A stretch of DNA of 64,000 nucleotides, taken from Lichenostomus cassidix. Taxonomy: Eukaryota > Chordata > Aves > Passeriformes > Meliphagidae. Location of the stretch: positions 76,213,850 to 76,277,849 of the forward strand of contig CM039183.1 of assembly GCA_008360975.2 (NCBI GenBank), written 5' to 3'. The notes under the pieces are model-generated. The model was not told where the DNA came from. It did no database searches and saw only the letters and a list, made by a program, of their open reading frames with translations. Positions 12,250-22,900 of this stretch are shown here, piece after piece (the first letter of the stretch is position 1; each line of letters begins with the position of its first letter). Both the position numbers and the translations under genes were made by a program.

Positions 12250-12992
12250 AGCAGGATTCTGCACCTGGGATGGGGCAACCCTGGATGTAGGGACAGTCTG
12301 GGGAACGAGAGGCTGGAGTGCAGTGCCACAGAAAGGGACGTGGCAGTCCTGATCAATGGCAAGTTGAACATGAGCCAGCAGTGCCTTGGCAGCCAGGAGG
12401 GCCAACCCTGTCGTGGGTGCATCAGGCACAGCATGGCCAGCTGGGTAAGGGAGGGGATTGTCCTGCTCTGCTCTGCACTGGGGCAGCCTCACCTCGAGTG
12501 CTGGGGGCAGCTTTGGGTGTCACAACAGAAGACATTAAGCTTTTACAATGTTCAAAGCAGAGCAACAAACATGGTGAAGAGCCTTGAGGAGAAGCCGAAC
12601 GAGGAGCAGCTGAGGTCACTTGGTCTGTTGAGCCTGGAGGAGAGCAAGGGGAAACCTCATTGCAGTTACAACTTCCTCATGAGAGGAAGAGAAGAGGCAG
12701 GCATTGATCCCTTCTCTATGGGATCCAGTGACAGGATGCAAGGAAATGGCCTGAAGCTGTGTCAGGGGAGGTTTAGGTTGGATATTAGAAAAAGGTTCTT
12801 TGTTCAGAAGGTGGTTGAGCACTGGAATGTGCTCCCCAGGGAAGTAATTTTAGCACCAAGCCTGACAAGAGTTCAAGGAGTATTTGGATAATGCTCTCAG
12901 GCACATGGTGGGATTTTTGGGGCTGTCCTGTGCAGGGCCAGGAGCTGGAGCCCTGTATGTTCCTTCCAACTCAGGATATTCTATGATTCTAT
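12250..12992 (+). mobile_element. CR1 LINE 3' end with reverse-transcriptase C-terminus remnant
   Basis: In the plus frame the segment reads with clear similarity to the C-terminal part of CR1 ORF2: ILHLG, KLNMSQQC, CIRHSMAS, QSRATNMVKSLE, LRSLGLLSLEE, GRFRLDIRKRFF and EHWNVLPREV occur in the family order. It ends with the CR1 3' tail (TTCCAACTCAGGATATTCTA, then TGATTCTAT). The usual CALAAQKANRILGC stretch is garbled by small compensating indels, so this is an eroded, 5'-truncated copy. The open frame continues upstream to 11941, but that part shows no CR1 similarity I can recognise. Confidence 0.88.
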
Positions 12993-14575
12993 ATTAGAAG
13001 TAGTAGCTAGTACAAAATAAGTTCTTCAAATATTAGGTCCAAATACACCTTTATGGTATTGCAGCTTTTGACACTCGCCAGGAATTCACACATTTGAGAA
13101 ACAGAAAAGGATATATGTGGAAACTAATAGTAATCTTCCTATTACACAATATCATCTCCTTGTACTAAGAGTTTACTATTCTGACATCACAACAAACTAG
13201 TGCACATGCTGTCTGCTGTCTCACCAAACCCATCACAAAACCCTGAAGCCAACGGATGTGGAACAGTGGGTTGGACAACAGGCGGCAGCCAAAGCAATTC
13301 TGATATGGGCATAATGAAATTCAAAGATGAGAATACAGAATTTTAGCTTTAGCCTAAACCACTAACCTGGTACAGTGTAACATCACTGTCTAGAAGTAAC
13401 CCCTTGGCTTATTAAAAAAAGTCACTTCATTTGAACTTCTTAGTTTTTCCATTTTACAACAGATGAACAGTACTGTTACTACTGGTTCTAACTTGCTCCT
13501 TCTGGAACAAGTTACCTTTCACAGAAACAAGCCAGCCACCACTGAAACTTTATCCATCTTTCCTAGCAAAGCCAATTTTGCTCCTGAAATGCCTCTTGAC
13601 TGACTTCATAGACTCTTCTAAGAAATCCTCAAGCCTGCTCCTCGGCATGCTTTATTATTGCTGCCTCCCTTCATGAAGACAAATTGCTCAAGATCATTCT
13701 GCATCTGGTTCTAGAGTCAGTACAATTAGAGGAAAGCCTTACTGGAAATAGCTATGGGTTGCTGGACTGATGCCTAACAGAAGTGCCCTGAGTTAAGACA
13801 ACTGTTGTATGTACACCTTTAGCTGCCAACAGACTTTGCCTTAGAGAGAATCCCTCAAAATTCAATGCCCAATGCACTGTGATTTCACTATCATGCATAT
13901 CCCCATAAACCCCGCTCTCTGAATTTCAACTCTGGCAAATTTTTGAATACTCATAGCCATTAAACAGAATCCTATAAAAATATGTGTGTTGGATACAAGT
14001 AGACCTATTCTTCACTAGCAAGTTGGAGTAAGATTTCCAAAGGGCCACCAGCTACACTCTTCTAGTGAAAGGTGTTGGATACGACAATATCTTTCTCCTT
14101 TGTAATATTCCACTCAACACTAACCCAGTGTTTCCAGAAAAAAGATTAAAGTTGTACACCTTGATTCACAAGTGGCTTAAGGGTTTTATGTAGTTTGTGA
14201 AATTCTCCAATTTCCAGTCACATCCACTAAGAAATAAGCAGTATGTACTCAGAGCAGTAATTACAGCAGGGCAGCAGCTGACAACTTCCATGTTTATTGG
14301 CCAGAACATCAACATAGCTACTCACTTATACAAACTAACAGAAGTAATTTTTAATGCTGCTTCACAGCATGTGTAGTTGTCAAGCCATTAGCCAACAGTT
14401 CTAGAAAATATTTTGATTTACCTGAGGTTTCACAAAGAAGACTGTAGAATTACATACAGTACATTTGGCATATATGTATCAAAATTCTTGTTGGAGAAAT
14501 AAATTACAAACAATGGTACAAAACCACTCCAAGTGAACCTTTGTTCAACAAGAACACGTGTGTGAGTTTCACAGT
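12993..14575. other. Intergenic DNA between the CR1 copy and the CASP8AP2 3' end
   Basis: AT-rich sequence without a recognisable exon, RNA gene or transposon. The most distal plausible CASP8AP2 polyadenylation site is taken as its right boundary. Confidence 0.5.
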
Positions 14576-14581
14576 TTTATT
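14576..14581 (-). terminator. CASP8AP2: Distal polyadenylation signal candidate, CASP8AP2
   Basis: AATAAA on the minus strand, followed within about 30 bases by a GT-rich stretch (CGTGTTCTTGTTG). It would give a 3' UTR of about 2.3 kb. Many AATAAA words occur in this AT-rich region, so use is uncertain. Confidence 0.4.
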
Positions 14582-15049
14582 TTTTGTATTGCTCTTACAG
14601 TAAGCAAACTATTTAGTTTATACAAAATAAACCTGTAGTTTTATAGAGTTAAAAAAATCATCTTTGGCTAAACAAAGCTCTATTTTTATACATATATTTA
14701 TATATATACAAACATCAGATATTTTACATGACCACATAGGAACCTGTACACATAGATACAATAGAGAGAACATTAACCAAGTTTCACACTTTACAAAACA
14801 GGAATCCAACTTAGACTCAAAACAGTCAAACCCTGCCCCCCATCACCTATACAGATATGAAAGTAAGTAAACACAGATAAGGAATAAACAACTTTGTAAT
14901 AAAATACTGCCTGCTCTTTTGATGCAGAGAGGAAGCACTTAAGTGGAGAGAAGTGACTTCGCTCAGTGCCTTCAGTACTGTGCACACGTTAATCTCTAAG
15001 GATATGGTTAAAAGAATATCCTTAATATACTGAATCTGACTTTTCCACA

Positions 15050-15153
15050 AACATGAACACTACTCTGCAAACAGACTATTCTGAAAACAGTTTCAGTCAG
15101 ATTTAAATCTCCAATAAATTAACAATTCTCACAAATGTTTGTTAATAACAAGC
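15050..15153. repeat. Copy 1 of a 104-bp duplicated segment
   Basis: Aligns without gaps to 16201-16304. By hand count 85 of 104 positions agree (about 82%), with the best block around TTCTGAAAACAG and CAAATGTTTGTTAA. Similarity stops sharply on the right side. It is either an old local duplication or two copies of an unnamed interspersed repeat. Confidence 0.8.
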
Positions 15154-15780
15154 ATGGGTTGGTGCACCAATCCCCCACAGAAATCACCAGGCACTGCCAG
15201 CGTAGCACAGAAGGTGAGATTTGATCATCAAAAGCAAACATTTCAGAAGCAAGCATGTAAGATGGAAGACTGCCAGAACTGACATCATCACCTACTCAAG
15301 TCATTCCTTGCAACAGTTTGCAGAGCACTGCCTAGAACAAGGACAATGCACTGTTTGGCAGAATGACAATCCATTCCACAGGTCACATGTACAATACTCC
15401 AAAGGGGTCAGTGACAACATCACTGACAAATTATCTGATGGTTTATTAGAAAGAGAAGTCTGTCCCATTAGTGGGAGAGGGAACAAAAAAATACGCTGAC
15501 ATTGAAGAAATGGTCATTGGACTCTGAAAAAAGAGCCAATTCAATCCAAGTTGAAAGGCAATGCACTTAGGTGGGGCTATGAAATGAAGTCTAACTGAAC
15601 TCAGCAGATGCTCTGACTGAATAAAGACTACAGAAATTCCGATCCTCCATGAAGAATAAAACCTCAAAAATCAATGAATTCATTAAACAAAAACCCTTGC
15701 AACTTCCAGGAATGTTTCTCAGGGAGAAGAAAAAAAAATCTTTTCAGAAATTTTGGATAAAACAGCAGTATGTATGAAAC

Positions 15781-15830
15781 GTGTGTGTGTGCATATATAT
15801 ATATATATCTATCTATACACACACACACAC
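15781..15830. repeat. (GT)n-(AT)n-(CA)n compound microsatellite, self-complementary
   Basis: GTGTGTGTGTGC is followed by alternating AT, then CTATCTATA and ACACACACACAC. The GT arm can pair with the CA arm across the AT core, so both DNA and RNA could form a long hairpin. Confidence 0.8.
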
Positions 15831-16102
15831 TTTAGGTATGTTCTAGTAAAACTGGAAACAGTTATAACAGATGCTTTAAAATAGAACATGATGAACTTCT
15901 AATGCACTAAACAATTTGTAAAGATAGATGCAGTTGCTGTCAAAACATGCCAAGTTGACAAGCTTTGGAGACTGCTTGTTTTTACAGAAAAGTTTTACTT
16001 CTGGTTAGTAACTACGAAGTCACATTTTATGAAACTGTAAGGGTCTGCTTCTAAATTAATTTTTAAAAGAAAATAAGTTCTCAATTTTTTTTTATCAAAA
16101 TG

Positions 16103-16108
16103 TTTATT
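16103..16108 (-). terminator. CASP8AP2: Proximal polyadenylation signal candidate, CASP8AP2
   Basis: AATAAA on the minus strand about 770 bases after the stop codon. It is a plausible proximal cleavage signal. The choice between this and the distal signal needs RNA data. Confidence 0.4.
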
Positions 16109-16200
16109 ATGTTGAAGATCTCAATATTAAGTACCTTTTCCAGACGTTATTTGGAATGGAAAAACATAATGGTCTTTGCAGAGTAGCATTCATGTAAAGT

Positions 16201-16304
16201 AACATTTATGCTACCCTGCACACTGACCATTCTGAAAACAGATTCTGTTAGAATTAAATCTCCAGTAAGCAAACAATTGTCACAAATATTTGTTAAAAAC
16301 AAGC
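16201..16304. repeat. Copy 2 of a 104-bp duplicated segment
   Basis: Partner of the segment at 15050-15153, same orientation and same length, 1151 bp away. See that entry for the alignment. Confidence 0.8.
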
Positions 16305-16875
16305 TGCAAGATCCACCTATTCCTGAGCAACAGAATTCAATTACTAGATAAGCACCTTTTGGAATCATTGCTGTCATTGCCCTGCCTTATATTAAAAGAG
16401 GCCTCATTTCTTAAAATATATTCCAAGGTCACCAAGATGACATACCCGCCATTTTCCAGGATTATCTACCAACTGGATTCCAAAGCACTCTTACTTTTTG
16501 AGATCATAGTTTGACATCAGCACGACAAGCAAAGCAAGAGCCACCATTCCCACTCGACTGCTCACCCTTTGTCTCTGCTCAAAGAACACATTTAACCAAC
16601 TGGAAACGCCCCCCCCTTGAAATGATACTGCCCCATTTGCAGTGCCAAAGCCCTTTCTTTCCCAGCCACTTTGTGAAGTTCCTTCTGTGTCACTCTGTTA
16701 AAGAACTTCAGAGGAAACGCAGACAAGAAAATAACTAACAGTGCGTTGCATTTACCAAACTTAGTACTCTGACTTGGATACCTTCCTGTAATCCCATCAT
16801 ATGAATGCAGTGGCTCTAGTCCATTCCTCCAGGTAACAGCTAAGCCTTGTAACCATGAGGCAACTTGGTGTAAGT

Positions 16876-16932
16876 CTACTTGCACTTGGATTTCTTGAAC
16901 AGCTTCATTAATTGCTTGAATCTCTCTGAAAC
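16876..16932 (-). CDS. CASP8AP2: CASP8AP2 last coding exon 9
   Basis: Residues 1979-1996: [18 protein letters not shown] then TAG, the exact counterpart of the human VSERFQQLMKLFEKSKCR end. The acceptor CTATTAG is preceded by a very long T-rich tract (about 16941-16966 on the plus strand as A). A longer open frame in another phase overlaps it and is a shadow. Confidence 0.93.
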   Translation of the reverse strand, partial: VSERFKQLMKLFKKSKCK

Positions 16933-19900
16933 CTAATAGAGTACAAAAAAAAAAAGAAAAAAAAAAAGAGTTATCATTAAGATCCCAGACATCCATATCT
17001 ACCAAGACAGATTGATATCATCAAGTTTTTTTTAAGACCACCACTATTTGCTTCCAAGAAATCTCAGCAGAAGAATTTTAGGAGCACCATTAACAGACTA
17101 ACTAGATCTAGGAAGTCTTCTTACAGCTTTGCTATTTGAAATAGCTCCCAGGTAAATCAAAGGGAGCTAGAGCCAGCTACTAGATTAACATAGGTTTCCC
17201 TACAAGAAGGAGGAAAAAAATGAAGGCTTTAAAGCCAATTAGCCTTGAATTTACCAGGCATAACCATGAGTAAGATGCAAATGTAAAGACAAAAGCTTAT
17301 TTTATACTCCACAAAAGCACTGTTTATTGGTTATTTTCTACCCTCTTGTACAATTGTTGCTTCAGGTATTTTTGGCTCATCATGGAGTAATATGCCCGTC
17401 AGGGATTTTACATAGCCGGTCTGTAGATTAGAGTAAAACATCTTTTTGCTGAACACAGCTACAGCTGACATAGTGACCTCATTCAGCTCTAAGTTAGTAT
17501 TTTTTATTGCTATATACATATTGCTATAGTTTGGTGGATCATCAATATGCTAACTGGGAAGTGAGGCATAAATGCACAAGTAACATTGTTTTACTCAACC
17601 AGCCACCCCAACACCTTCTAAACCCCACAAAGACCCTGCAACCTATACACACAACATCCTAAAAGCCAAATCTCAATCATGCAGGATTTCCTAACGGAAT
17701 CAAACATGTTTCTCCCTTTCTAGATTTTCAGGATACAGATTAAGAGAACAATTCAACTCTAGCACAAACTTATATGAAAACCTCTGGGAATATTCTACAT
17801 TAATTTGACATCTGTGTCTTTTGAAACTTTTAAATTAAAAAATTTAAAAAAAAAAGAAACATCTTCATTTTTCAGCAGGAAATTTAATATTTTTTAAAAT
17901 TTATTACAGGTGTGCAAAGGCTTCAGGCCTCTCAAAATTGTCCTTCTTTATCGAAGTGCTGATCCAACAACAGAACAATCTTGTTCTGCCTGTCTTACGA
18001 GTGGAGCAGTTTCAACATACCAATCAAACAGGTACTGAGGAATCCCCATAATACCCCTTACAATGTGTACTTACTTTTTAAGAAGTAACAACTGGCAGAA
18101 TCTACGATTCTTTTTTTTCAAGAATCCCCCCCAAAAGACATGAGGAAAAGAACACTACAAGTTTGCAGAAGATCTCTACAGATTTTTGTTCAACTGCAAT
18201 TGTAAATGTAGGAATGCTGCTGTTAGCAAACAGAAGAATGATATCACCTACCTGATTTGGGCTTTTGTTGAGCCTAGTGGCCAAGGAAACAAAGGTTTTG
18301 CTTGATGGTCCTTTTCTCTGACATTCCAGTAAAATTTCTCGGTCATCATTTCTACGGCAAAAATGCATTTTTAAAATACTAATACACAGAGTTGTGTATA
18401 TGCATACAAACAAAACAATACATACAGGCATCCATAAAATTCTAAGTATTTCCAAACTACAGAACATGAGTTCAAACAGCAGCAATGAATTTATAGAGAA
18501 TCCTCTCTTCTACCAGCACAGAGTAACAGAGTCAGTACAAACAAGTGGTAGTGAATATCATGTTCCTCTCTTAGGAAAGTGGGATTGTTACAATAGAGTT
18601 AGTCCTAAACCAAATTCAAGAGTTTTAAGCTTCTAAAGCAGACATTTAAACTAGGATTGAGAGGAACTCAAATTCAACAGAGGGGTCAGTAGTTCCAGGT
18701 GCACTTGCCTCAGTTTGCGTGGCTGAACAGCAGCTTTCACCTAAGGCCCACTGATGTTCAAAGATAAACCAGAGAGGTGTTTGACTTCTTTAAATGGCTT
18801 AATGTAACAAACATACTCCGAGCACATCTACTATTCACATGAGAATAAAAAAACAGGAGTCTATTCTGAAGTATGTTGCCAATTTCCTGTTTGTCTCATC
18901 AATGAATTTAGGCAAAAGGTAGATAGACAGTAATTTTATTTGGTTGAAACCTGTCATACTTCAATAAATTATATTTATTTTCTTCAATTTCTAAGAAAAA
19001 TGTAATGACTACTTATTTAAATAAATGTCTTTTTTTTTAAGGTACAGTTCAAAGACAAACAAAACCTGTGAAACTGAAAACCTGGCCACATTCATATGGA
19101 AAACTGTAAGTCTCCTGCTATTTTGGTTTGCACATTAAAAAAACCACATTAGCTTCTGCTGTCTTTTTTCCACGAAGGAGCTTATTTTCTTTTAAAATAC
19201 TACCTAGAAACTTACTTTATATCTGAACCACAGTTTGGAAAAGTCTGTCCTGAAAATTTTAGAAACACCTTTATAAAGTGTTGATCGTATCAAGTTGTAG
19301 CAAGACCAGCAAAACCTGCCAACTATAGTTTCTTAAAAATAAGAATACACCACAATGAGTTTGCATGTATTTTTGACATCTACAGCCATCTCATTTGTCA
19401 CCCACATCCTGCAAATTGGAATCTATGAGTTGAATAGATTGACGAGTAGTTGAATGGTTGACTAGTACATTTCCACAGATTGAACAGTCCAGACCTGAAA
19501 ACAAAAAACTGTTTGCTCTCATGCCTTCCCTCAGTGGGGGAAATGTTAAGCTGTTCCCCTTCACCAGTCACCCATGCCTTGTAGGAACATCATGGACCTC
19601 CACCTCCTACCAAGCCTGGCTGGAATTTTTGGACAGAAAAAACAAAAAGGGCAAGGGGAATAAAAAGCATAGACCGTGCATTACAGTAGGTTTTGTCACC
19701 TCAGCACATAAGCTTTCAAAACAAAGCCAGAAGGACTCTTGCTTCGGGAGATCTGGATAAGCAATGGACATCAATCCCCCAGGACAATCCTGCATTTTGA
19801 TAAAAGGAGGCTCCCACTCCACTCCTTAAGAGAAACGTGTAGAGCTACCAAATAACTTCAGTCATCAGCTAAATATCCTTTTCTTCCCTCTTTTCAATGT

Positions 19901-22900
19901 TATCAAATAGTTTTAAAAAACCCTAGAACAATCACACAGATTAAATCCGAAATTACCTTGTCCAGGAAACTACTACTTCTCCCTTCTTTTTAATGATGTT
20001 TTTGGCATAGAGGCTAGGTGATGATGGAGATGAAGCCAAGGGAGAAGAGTCTTTGTTCTGCTGTAGCTCATTCTTCTTATTGGAAGATTGTTTGGGTGAT
20101 GAATTTGTATCTTCAGACCTGATACTACTTTCATCATTCCCCTCACCTGCTGATTCAGTTTCTTTACGTTGCTTTTTTGAATTGGAATTCTCTTCAACAG
20201 TCTCCTTTTTCCTCTTTTTAATAGTTTTATCATCTGTACTCATATGGCACTCTCCATCAGTCTTTGAATTGGGTTTTGTTTCAAGATTACATTCACCTGC
20301 TACAGTCTCATTAGAAAGCTCTTCTGTTAAGTCTATAGATGCATCAAAACACTCTTCCAGTTCTTCCTTTCTATCACTGACTTTGGAATTTCCTGTAGAA
20401 GTTTCGCAAGTCCCGTTACCTGCTCTGGATTCTACTGCATGACATGAAGTTCCATTAACAATACTATCTGTCATGTATGACTTCATACCGCAACCAGCAG
20501 GAAAAGAAGCTTGACATCTAATGTGAATTTCATTTATGTTTTCAGATACCTGCAATTTGTGTGCCTCAGATTGCTCAGAGCCTTTATCCAGGCTCTCTTT
20601 GTCTGAAGATTTTCTACGTGTTCCAAGCAACCCAGTAGTTTCTTCCTTTCCAATACTATTGCGTGACTCCTTCAGAGCCTGAGCTAAGGCAGGATTTTGC
20701 TCCTTATCAGCACCGATATGAGGCAAGTGATCCATCTTAACCAGATCTTGTTTGACAGTTTCTTTCACACTGGCACTCTGGCTGTCCTTTTCTTTTCCCC
20801 CAGTTCTCATTTCTCCTTTTCCAATCTTGGCTGATGCCTGTGCCTCCTTCACTGGAGCCATCTGATCAGATGCTGGTGAGGCAGATGGCACTGCACGCCT
20901 AATCTTTACAATAAAATGATCATTGGATTTCTCCATGATGACTGCTTGCATTGGTAGGCTGGGGCGACATTGAAAACCAGGAGCAACAGGCCGACTTGTC
21001 CACGATGACGAACAACTTGATTTACTGCTTGAGTTATCAGATTCTAAAGCCAAATGTATGTCTTGTTCAGTGGCATCCTCCTCTCCAAGAAGTGCATCTT
21101 CGCTGTAATGTGCACTAACAACACCCTCGGGAGCTGAGCTGGAATTATTCTCAGGTTTTAGGAAGCTGAGGTGAGCATCTGATTTCAAAGGTGATGGAAT
21201 AGTTAAGGAAACAGCCAAATCTTCAAGGAGAATAGAAGAAACACACGCTTTATTCTTCTGTAAATTACACTCATCTTCTTTGCACAAAGCTGAGTTTGTA
21301 GAAACCTCAAACATACAGCTCTCATCCAGCACATCTGGATCAACAGGCATCTGAGGCCTAGATGCTAATGAGGGAGCTCTCACAGGTGAAACAACACTCC
21401 AGCTAATATCCTCATCCAGTTTGCAATCCACACATGCCTCCTTTGGAGCAATGTCTTGCTCCAGTTCAGCAGCATTATCCCTGTATTTATGACTGTCTAA
21501 AAACTGTTTTTCTGGAGTCCTGAATTCATACTCATTTCTGTTGATATTGCCACCATTTTTTTCCAAGAGATCAGAACCTTGCAATAAGCTTTTGAAAATT
21601 TCACCCATTTGAGCATCACTTACAAGATTAAATGTAAGACTGGATGCTTGTTGTTCTGTGAGAAGCTCATAACTAAGATCTGACTTGTTAGCATCTCTGG
21701 AGAGCTGAAGTCCTTCCTTTTCATGTTTTACACCCTTTAGTGGAGTAAGAGTGCTTTGTAAATTATTCTCTTTAGAGAGGTGAACTTTTGTTTGGGAATT
21801 TCTTGTGTTATCAATGGAGTTAAGACATTTTGTAAAGGCAGCTTTTGGTGCACCTGTCTTATTTTTCTCATTGTGACACTTAGGTTCCTGATAATCCACA
21901 ATTTGCTTTGAAATATATTCTTCAGGCTTTTGAGAACCATCTTTCGGGGACTTTTTTCTAGATCTCTGCACATCATTTTTATGACTGATCTTGTGGTTTT
22001 GCTTTCCAGCCCTTTCAAACCTCCCTTCCTCACCCTCATTTCCCACATCACACACCTTTATTATAATTCTCCTTATCTTTTCAAATAAGTAATCAAGCTG
22101 TTCATCTACAAACTTCCACAATTGTTTCTTCATATCTGATACTTGCTGTTCAAAAAGACGGTCCACTATTGCATTCTTTTTAACTTGTTTAAGTTTTGAC
22201 TCTATAATGTCACATATATTCAATTTTAATGTATCACCTAATGCACACATCTTGGAAAAATTCAAGTATCTTATTAATGCTGTAAAATTTATGATCCCAG
22301 ATTCTATAATTCTATGAAAATGCTGAACTGGGAAGTGTACTTTGAACTTCATATAACTTTTCCTCATCTGTTTTCGTATAGCTCTGAGCATCTGCATGAT
22401 TTCTTGTATATTTGAAGGTTCAACAATAACATGAACTATTTTTTCAAGGCAAGCAATGCTCACAGTTTTGGTTTTCCTCATATTCTTTGAAGATCTGAAA
22501 GTCTGATTTTTATGCCTCTCTCTGTCCTTTTGTGTGCTTACTTGCACAGAAACAAATTTTCCATTATCTTCATTGCAGTGCATAGTTTTGTTATTTTGAT
22601 TCTGCGGACTGCTGGTTAAATTGCGTGTCTCAGATGAAGCTTTAGGTCTTGACTTTTTTGTATTTTCAGAGCTTCTCTCTGGTTTAGATTTTTCTTCATC
22701 TTCATCACTACTTACAATTTCACCTTCTTCTATTTCATCTGAAGAGATACTTAGCCGAGACTCCATTTCTAAGTGTTCATCAGACATGCTAACTGGTTTT
22801 TGATTTTCTTTGTTAACTTCCTTTGACAAGTTCTTTAAGGGACAGATGACAACCGAACTTTCAGGAATTAAATCTATGAAAAGAAAACAGTTCGCTAATT

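Larger units (their letters stand above)
14582..16875 (-). other. CASP8AP2: Probable CASP8AP2 3' UTR and flank
   Basis: AT-rich noncoding sequence directly after the CASP8AP2 stop. It contains a duplicated 104-bp segment (15050-15153 and 16201-16304) and a mirror-like microsatellite at 15781-15830. No second gene is visible here. Confidence 0.5.

Noticed and set aside
16592..17005. 137-codon minus-strand frame with [20 protein letters not shown]
   Set aside because: It is an out-of-phase reading of the last CASP8AP2 exon; the spliced frame gives [22 protein letters not shown], the known end of the protein.
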